A DNA stretch of 11,893 nucleotides from an uncultured Prevotellaceae bacterium. GTDB taxonomy: Bacteria > Bacteroidota > Bacteroidia > Bacteroidales > Bacteroidaceae. The number at the start of each line of letters is the position of its first letter. Within the stretch, counting starts at the first letter, position 1. Position numbers and translations under genes: made by a program. The stretch covers positions 1 to 11,893 of the forward strand of contig CALZOH010000093.1 of the NCBI GenBank assembly GCA_945827465.1. Direction: 5' to 3'. Positions 8,028 to 11,893 of this stretch are shown piece after piece. A model generated the notes under the pieces. The model was not told the DNA's origin. It made no database searches and saw only the letters and a program-made list of their open reading frames with translations.

Positions 8028-8507
8028 TTATTCACTTTCATGGTGGTAAGGCTCACCGTTGAGAATGCTGAGGCCGCGGTAGAGTTGTTCTACAAAGATG
8101 AGGCGCACCATCTGGTGAGAGAAGGTCATCTTTGAAAGGGAGAAGAGTTCGTCGGCGCGTTGATAGACTTCTTCCGAGAATCCGTAAGGACCACCGATGA
8201 TGAATACCAAACGCTTGCGACTGGTTTGCATTCGTTTGTCGAGGAAGGCGGCAAATTCCACCGAGCGCATTTCTTTCCCCCGCTCGTCGAGCAAGATTAC
8301 CCAATCGCCATTTTGAATGCGACCGAGCAGTTCCTTGCCTTCGCGTTCCTTTTGTTGCTCAAAACTCAGGCCGCGTGTATTGCGCAGTTCCGGCTGCACC
8401 TCCATGCTGAACGGAACATAATGGCCGATGCGCCCCCGATAGTCTTCGATGAGTGCATCTAATTGTCGGTTTTGGGTCTTGCCCACTACTATCAATACGG
8501 TTTTCAT
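8028..8507 (-). CDS. rlmH: 23S rRNA (pseudouridine1915-N3)-methyltransferase RlmH
   Basis: RlmH is a SPOUT-class enzyme that uses S-adenosylmethionine to methylate N3 of pseudouridine 1915 in helix 69 of 23S rRNA, acting on assembled ribosomes. The 159-residue product shows the family signatures: LLDERGKE (72-79), FIIGGPYGF (102-110), the knot and cofactor segment LSKMTFSHQMVR (124-135), and a C-terminal EPYHH (152-156). I start it at 8507 because MKTVLIVVGKT is the usual family N-terminus and gives the usual length; the open frame runs 47 codons further upstream without family sequence. It is divergent from the GH3 gene and shows no functional link to it. The -7-like TATCTTTG at 8629-8636 could be its promoter. 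Confidence 0.97.
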   Translation of the reverse strand: MKTVLIVVGKTQNRQLDALIEDYRGRIGHYVPFSMEVQPELRNTRGLSFEQQKEREGKELLGRIQNGDWVILLDERGKEMRSVEFAAFLDKRMQTSRKRLVFIIGGPYGFSEEVYQRADELFSLSKMTFSHQMVRLIFVEQLYRGLSILNGEPYHHESE

Positions 8508-8613
8508 TCTTTTTCGGTTGAAGATGGAGTCACTCCGCCTCTTGTGAAAGGAGCGCCCCGCCACGTTGCCTGCAAAATTAGGTATTCCCAACGAATCAGG
8601 AGGGTGCGGGATG

Positions 8614-8642
8614 TTGATTATTCGCGTACAAAGATATTTTTG
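8614..8642 (+). promoter_or_regulatory. Possible distal promoter for the GH3 gene
   Basis: TTG at 8614-8616 and TATTTTTG at 8635-8642 are separated by 18 bases, close to the Bacteroidota -33/-7 arrangement. It would give a leader of about 65 bases. It overlaps the proposed minus-strand rlmH site. Confidence 0.35.
8629..8636 (-). promoter_or_regulatory. rlmH: Possible -7 element for rlmH
   Basis: On the minus strand TATCTTTG matches TAnnTTTG, about 120 bases upstream of the rlmH start. No good -33 element is seen. It overlaps a plus-strand match, TATTTTTG at 8635-8642, by two bases. Confidence 0.35.
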
Positions 8643-8659
8643 TCCCATTCCGCTATCGG

Positions 8660-8687
8660 TTGTTTCAGAAAGATTGTGCTAAATTTG
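8660..8687 (+). promoter_or_regulatory. Probable proximal promoter for the GH3 gene
   Basis: TTG at 8660-8662 and TAAATTTG at 8680-8687, 17 bases apart, fit the Bacteroidota promoter pattern. The -7 element ends 27 bases before the start codon at 8715, so the leader would be short. Confidence 0.45.
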
Positions 8688-8714
8688 CAACAACTGTTTT
8701 TAAATCCATTCTAT

Positions 8715-11048
8715 ATGAAGAAGAAGTTATTATTGTTTGCCTGCCTTGCCGGCATGATGGGCTGTCAGTCGCCCGGCACTCCCGACCCTGCTATTCCTCG
8801 CGATGAGGGCATTGAGAAACAAGTGGAGACAACTCTGAAAAAGATGTCGTTGGATGAAAAGATCGGACAAATGGTCCAACTGACATTCGATGCCATGAAG
8901 TACACCAACCGCGCCGACGGTGACGGCGTTGATATTGACGAGGCCCACCTGGACTCGTTGCTGAAGAACTATAAAGTAGGCTCTTTCTTGAACACGCCCA
9001 ACGGTGCCGCCTCCACCAAGGAACAATGGCAACGCTACCTGAAACTCCTGCAGGATAAAAGCCTGGAGCATACGGGCGTTCCTACACTGTTCGGTTTGGA
9101 CCAGAACCACGGTACCACCTACACGGCCGGTGGCACCATGTTTCCACAGAACATCAACGTAGCAGCTTCCTTCAATACGGAAATGGCGCGCAAGGCTGCC
9201 GAGATTACAGCCTACGAAACGCGCGCCTGCAGTGTGCCTTGGACGTTTTCGCCCACACTCGACCTCAGCCGCGACCAGCGTTGGCCGCGCCAATGGGAAG
9301 ACTATGGCGAAGATCCCTATCTGAGCAGTCGCATGGCCGAAGCCGTTGTGAAAGGATTTCAGGGTGAAGACCCCAACCATATTGATGAGTATCACATTGC
9401 CACTACGCCCAAACATTATATGGGTTACGGCGTTCCCGTTTCGGGCAAGGACCGTACGCCGGCCATCATTTCGCCGCAGGACCTGCGTGAAAAGTTCTTC
9501 GCTCCCTTCAAGGCCGCCATTCTGGCCGGCGGCTTATCGGTGATGGTCAACTCTGCCAGCATCAACGGACTGCCGGTTCACGCCGATCGCGAACTCCTTA
9601 CGGGTTGGCTGAAGGAGGAACTCAACTGGGACGGTGTGATTGTGACCGACTGGGCCGACATTAATAACCTCTACACGCGCGAAAAGGTGGCCAAAGACAA
9701 GAAAGAGGCCCTCCGACTCGGCATCAATGCCGGCATTGACATGATCATGGAGCCTTATCAGTGTGATGTTTGCGGATTACTGAAGGAATTGGTGGCCGAA
9801 GGCGCCATTCCTCAAAGTCGCATCGACGACGCCGCCCGTCGCATCCTGCGCCTCAAATATCGCTTGGGACTTTGCGAAAAGCCCTTGCAAGATGTCAACA
9901 ACTATCCCAAGTTCGGCGGACCGGAGTTTGCCGAGGTGGCACTGCATAGCGCCGAAGAATCCATGGTGTTGCTGAAGAACAGCGACGGATTGTTGCCGTT
10001 GAAACAAGGCACCCGCATTTTGGTGACCGGTCCCAACGCCAATCAGATGAGGTGCTTGTTGGGTGGATGGAGCTACACTTGGCAAGGTTCCAACTCGGAA
10101 CGCTTTACCGAGCAGTACAACACCATCTACGAAGCTTTGCAAAATAAGTTCGGCCGCGACCATGTGAAGTTGGCGCAAGGCGTCACCTACAAGGAAGACG
10201 GTGCATACTGGGAAGAGAACACGCCCAACATCGCCGAGGCAGTCAGCGCTGCCCGTTCGGCCGACGTGATTGTAGCCTGCGTGGGCGAGAACTCCTATTG
10301 CGAAACTCCCGGAAATCTCTCTGATCTCACGCTTTCAGACAATCAGCGTAATTTGGTGAAAGAGCTTGCACGCACCGGTAAACCCATCGTTTTGGTGCTC
10401 AACGAAGGGCGCCCACGCATCATCAAGGACATTGAGCCATTGGCTGCATCTGTTGTCGACATCATGTTGCCCGGTAATTACGGCGGCGACGCACTGGCCA
10501 ACCTATTGGCCGGCGACGCCAACTTCAGCGGCCGCCTGCCCATGACTTATCCCAAAGAAGTACATTCGTTGATTACGTACGACTATAAACCGAGCCAGGA
10601 AGTAGACAAGATGGAAGGCGCCTACGATTATAATGCCGTAGTATCCGTTCAATGGGCCTTCGGCTACGGCTTGAGCTATACCACATTCGCTTATTCCGAT
10701 CTCAAAGTCAGCACGGAGGAGTTTGGAGCTGACGATGTATTGACTGTCAGTGTCACCGTGACCAATACCGGTCAACGAGCAGGCAAAGAGAGCGTGTTGC
10801 TGTTCTCATCCGATTTGTTGGCCAGCCTGATACCCGACGTGCGTCGCCTGCGTGCATTCGACAAGATAGAACTGCAACCCGGCGAAAGTCGTCAGGTAGA
10901 GTTGAAATTACCCGCTAAAGACCTGGCATTCGTAGGTGCAGACGGTAAATGGATTCTTGAAGAAGGGGACTTCCGCCTCCAGATAGGAGATCAGACCGTC
11001 AACATCCGTTGCCGTGAAACTCGCAAGTGGGATTCGCCCAATATCTAA
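8715..11048 (+). CDS. Glycoside hydrolase family 3 lipoprotein, probable beta-glucosidase
   Basis: This 777-residue enzyme should release sugars from the non-reducing ends of beta-linked oligosaccharides by a retaining mechanism. The start at 8715 opens a lipoprotein signal peptide (MKKKLLLFACLAGMMG, then Cys17); the open frame extends further into rlmH antisense without a signal. The lipobox is atypical, with Met at -3. The TIM-barrel domain (about 35-390) shows RWPRQWEDYGEDP (189-201), KHY (233-235) and VIVTDW (308-313), with D312 the expected nucleophile. The second alpha/beta domain (about 415-625) holds GENSYCETPGNLSDL (524-538), where E530 is the likely acid/base. A fibronectin-III-like domain ends the protein (about 675-770). 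Family and architecture are secure. The preferred substrate (glucoside, xyloside or other) cannot be read off. No SusC/SusD or other glycosidase is nearby, so it appears as a lone gene with its own promoter and terminator. Confidence 0.95.
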   Translation: MKKKLLLFACLAGMMGCQSPGTPDPAIPRDEGIEKQVETTLKKMSLDEKIGQMVQLTFDAMKYTNRADGDGVDIDEAHLDSLLKNYKVGSFLNTPNGAASTKEQWQRYLKLLQDKSLEHTGVPTLFGLDQNHGTTYTAGGTMFPQNINVAASFNTEMARKAAEITAYETRACSVPWTFSPTLDLSRDQRWPRQWEDYGEDPYLSSRMAEAVVKGFQGEDPNHIDEYHIATTPKHYMGYGVPVSGKDRTPAIISPQDLREKFFAPFKAAILAGGLSVMVNSASINGLPVHADRELLTGWLKEELNWDGVIVTDWADINNLYTREKVAKDKKEALRLGINAGIDMIMEPYQCDVCGLLKELVAEGAIPQSRIDDAARRILRLKYRLGLCEKPLQDVNNYPKFGGPEFAEVALHSAEESMVLLKNSDGLLPLKQGTRILVTGPNANQMRCLLGGWSYTWQGSNSERFTEQYNTIYEALQNKFGRDHVKLAQGVTYKEDGAYWEENTPNIAEAVSAARSADVIVACVGENSYCETPGNLSDLTLSDNQRNLVKELARTGKPIVLVLNEGRPRIIKDIEPLAASVVDIMLPGNYGGDALANLLAGDANFSGRLPMTYPKEVHSLITYDYKPSQEVDKMEGAYDYNAVVSVQWAFGYGLSYTTFAYSDLKVSTEEFGADDVLTVSVTVTNTGQRAGKESVLLFSSDLLASLIPDVRRLRAFDKIELQPGESRQVELKLPAKDLAFVGADGKWILEEGDFRLQIGDQTVNIRCRETRKWDSPNI

Positions 11049-11073
11049 GAGACTATTTTAGATTTACATAGGA

Positions 11074-11116
11074 AGGACGTGCCAAGTCGTTGATGACAGA
11101 GCACGTCCTCATTTTG
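11074..11116 (+). terminator. Intrinsic terminator of the GH3 gene
   Basis: AGGACGTGC (11074-11082) pairs perfectly with GCACGTCCT (11101-11109). The 18-nt loop contains a further GTC/GAC pair. The stem is followed by CATTTTG, a short T run. It starts 26 bases beyond the GH3 stop codon. The minus-strand side has no T run. Confidence 0.75.
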
Positions 11117-11179
11117 TAGATAGGAATAGTCGCCATCGCAAACCAACAGTCGCCACCGGAAGATGCGACGGGTCGCACC

Positions 11180-11256
11180 GGCAAAAGTCTGCTCGCAGAC
11201 ACGATGAAAGGCTTGCCAAGGTGTGCAAAGTCCTATCGCGATAGCCGAAGCCTCAG
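11180..11256. repeat. Decayed left flank of the 42/43-bp array
   Basis: Bases about 11222-11260 align with the B half-unit of the neighbouring array (GCAAAGTCCTATCGCGATAG against GCAAAGGACAATATCGCTTC), with small deletions. Bases about 11180-11221 show weaker likeness to the A half-unit (ACGATGAAAGGCTTGC against GCGATGACGGTTTGC). The region also contains the palindrome TATCGCGATA at 11234-11243. Confidence 0.5.
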
Positions 11257-11477
11257 TGTCGGAGGGACAATTTCGTTTCGGCAAATGCGATGAGCGTTTG
11301 CGCAAAGGACAATATCGCTTCGGCGATTGCCGACGCCACTTTGTCGGAGGGACAATTTCATTTCGGCAAATGCGATGACGGTTTGCGCAAGGGACAATAT
11401 CGCTTCGGCAGTTGCCGACGCCACTTTGTCTGAGGGACAATTTCATTTCGGCAAATGCGGAGGCCGTTTGCGCAAGG
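11257..11477. repeat. Array of alternating 42- and 43-bp half-units (85-bp period)
   Basis: The sequence repeats every 85 bases from TGTC at 11257, 11342 and 11427, with very few differences. Each 85-bp unit is itself two diverged halves. The anchor GGAC falls at 11265, 11307, 11350, 11392 and 11435, at steps of 42, 43, 42 and 43. Half A reads AGGGACAATTTCATTTCGGC and half B reads AAGGGACAATATCGCTTCGG at their starts. Every 85-bp unit holds the palindrome TTGCGCAA (11298, 11383, 11468) and the stem TCGGC/GCCGA. Since 85 is not divisible by three, the open minus-strand frames across it change frame from copy to copy and are probably not genes. Confidence 0.93.
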
Positions 11478-11706
11478 TGATCTACCTCCATCGCAGTCGC
11501 GATAGCCGTTTTGTGCAAAAAACAGCCCTCATTTCGCAGGTGGAAGATGTATTTTGCTCGGATTTCAAACCATGGTTCCCCATCGCGAAAGTACCATTGA
11601 CGCCCGGCAGATGATGGTTACCCATTTGCGAGCTCATCTTTGATAGTGAAATAATTGCGCAAATCACGATGTGGAAATACAGTTGTTTCTGCGTCACAGG
11701 AAAATC
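11478..11706. repeat. Decayed right flank of the 42/43-bp array; no gene seen
   Basis: The segment at 11474-11515 aligns loosely with the B half-unit, and the stretch from 11512 aligns weakly with the A half-unit (shared CTCATTTCGCAG-like core). A direct repeat beginning ATGGTT occurs at 11572 and 11614, again 42 bases apart, with similar following bases (CCCAT then GCGA). TTGCGCAA recurs at 11655-11662 but off the register. No credible coding sequence or tRNA was seen. Confidence 0.4.
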
Positions 11707-11825
11707 GTAGGGGCGTATCGCATACGCCCTGATGTGAGCGGAAATGAAATGTTGGCAGCGAACATAATACCATCGTTGAATGAGCGTGTTCGCCGCCGTG
11801 AAGGGCGTATGCGATACACCCCTAC
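11707..11825. repeat. MITE-like nested inverted repeat, 119 bp
   Basis: The 24-base ends at 11707-11730 and 11802-11825 are inverted copies with one mismatch, both starting GTAGGGG when read inward. Each end can also fold on itself: GGGCGTATCGCATACGCCC has 8-bp arms around three bases. Inside, GGCAGCGAACA (11754-11764) pairs with TGTTCGCCGCC (11787-11797), with one mismatch. The whole element could form one long hairpin. There is no transposase gene and no clear target-site duplication. This looks like a non-autonomous mobile element or an intergenic palindromic repeat. The last 68 bases of the window (11826-11893) show nothing recognisable. Confidence 0.75.
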
Positions 11826-11893
11826 ATATTTACCATTTATTCGATGATAACACGATGATTGAATCGGTCGATTTGTGATTGTATTTTCACCCA

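Noticed and set aside
8508..8648. Longer N-terminus for RlmH
   Set aside because: The extra 47 residues are outside the usual family length and contain the promoter-like sites.
8463..8714. Longer N-terminus for the GH3 enzyme
   Set aside because: It would overlap rlmH and hide the lipoprotein signal peptide that starts at 8715.
469..11048. A polysaccharide utilisation locus
   Set aside because: A GH3 enzyme and a glycan-binding-like protein are present, but no SusC/SusD pair, no dedicated regulator and no shared operon.
11045..11518. Minus-strand protein of 157 residues across the right array
   Set aside because: It reads through the 85-bp repeats, which change frame from copy to copy, and through the GH3 terminator; no family likeness is seen.

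Overview
The window looks like a chromosomal segment from the Bacteroidota, most likely the order Bacteroidales, with a tentative lean to Prevotellaceae. Four things point there. Every gene lacks a clear Shine-Dalgarno sequence. Promoter-like sites match the Bacteroidota -7 consensus TAnnTTTG. The protein kinase carries a Bacteroidota-style TonB C-terminal domain. The large surface protein ends in a tail resembling the sorting tails of that phylum. Genus cannot be settled from the sequence alone.

Layout: bases 1-349 are a tandem array of 41-42 bp units with a palindrome at each junction. A terminator follows at about 405-440. Next comes a 1768-residue secreted protein on the minus strand (469-5775), made of four discoidin-like domains, two probable beta-trefoil domains, helical spacers and a sorting-type tail. 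It has its own promoter-like site and a dyad in its leader. A 17-bp terminator stem separates it from a minus-strand membrane protein (6007-7776) that joins a cytoplasmic Ser/Thr kinase to an extracytoplasmic TonB-type domain. Then come rlmH (minus, 8028-8507) and, divergently, a GH3 glycosidase lipoprotein (plus, 8715-11048) ending in a terminator.

The last 845 bases hold no credible gene. They contain an array of alternating 42/43 bp units, its decayed flanks, and a 119-bp MITE-like nested inverted repeat at 11707-11825.

How the genes fit together: rlmH is housekeeping. The GH3 enzyme and the giant protein both suggest glycan binding and use at the cell envelope, but no SusC/SusD pair is present, so this is not a visible polysaccharide utilisation locus. 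The kinase-TonB fusion could link an intracellular phosphorylation signal to the outer membrane. Its closeness to the giant surface protein is suggestive only, since a strong terminator separates them. The most unusual features are the kinase-TonB fusion, the giant binding protein, and two unrelated-looking repeat arrays that share a period of about 42 bp.
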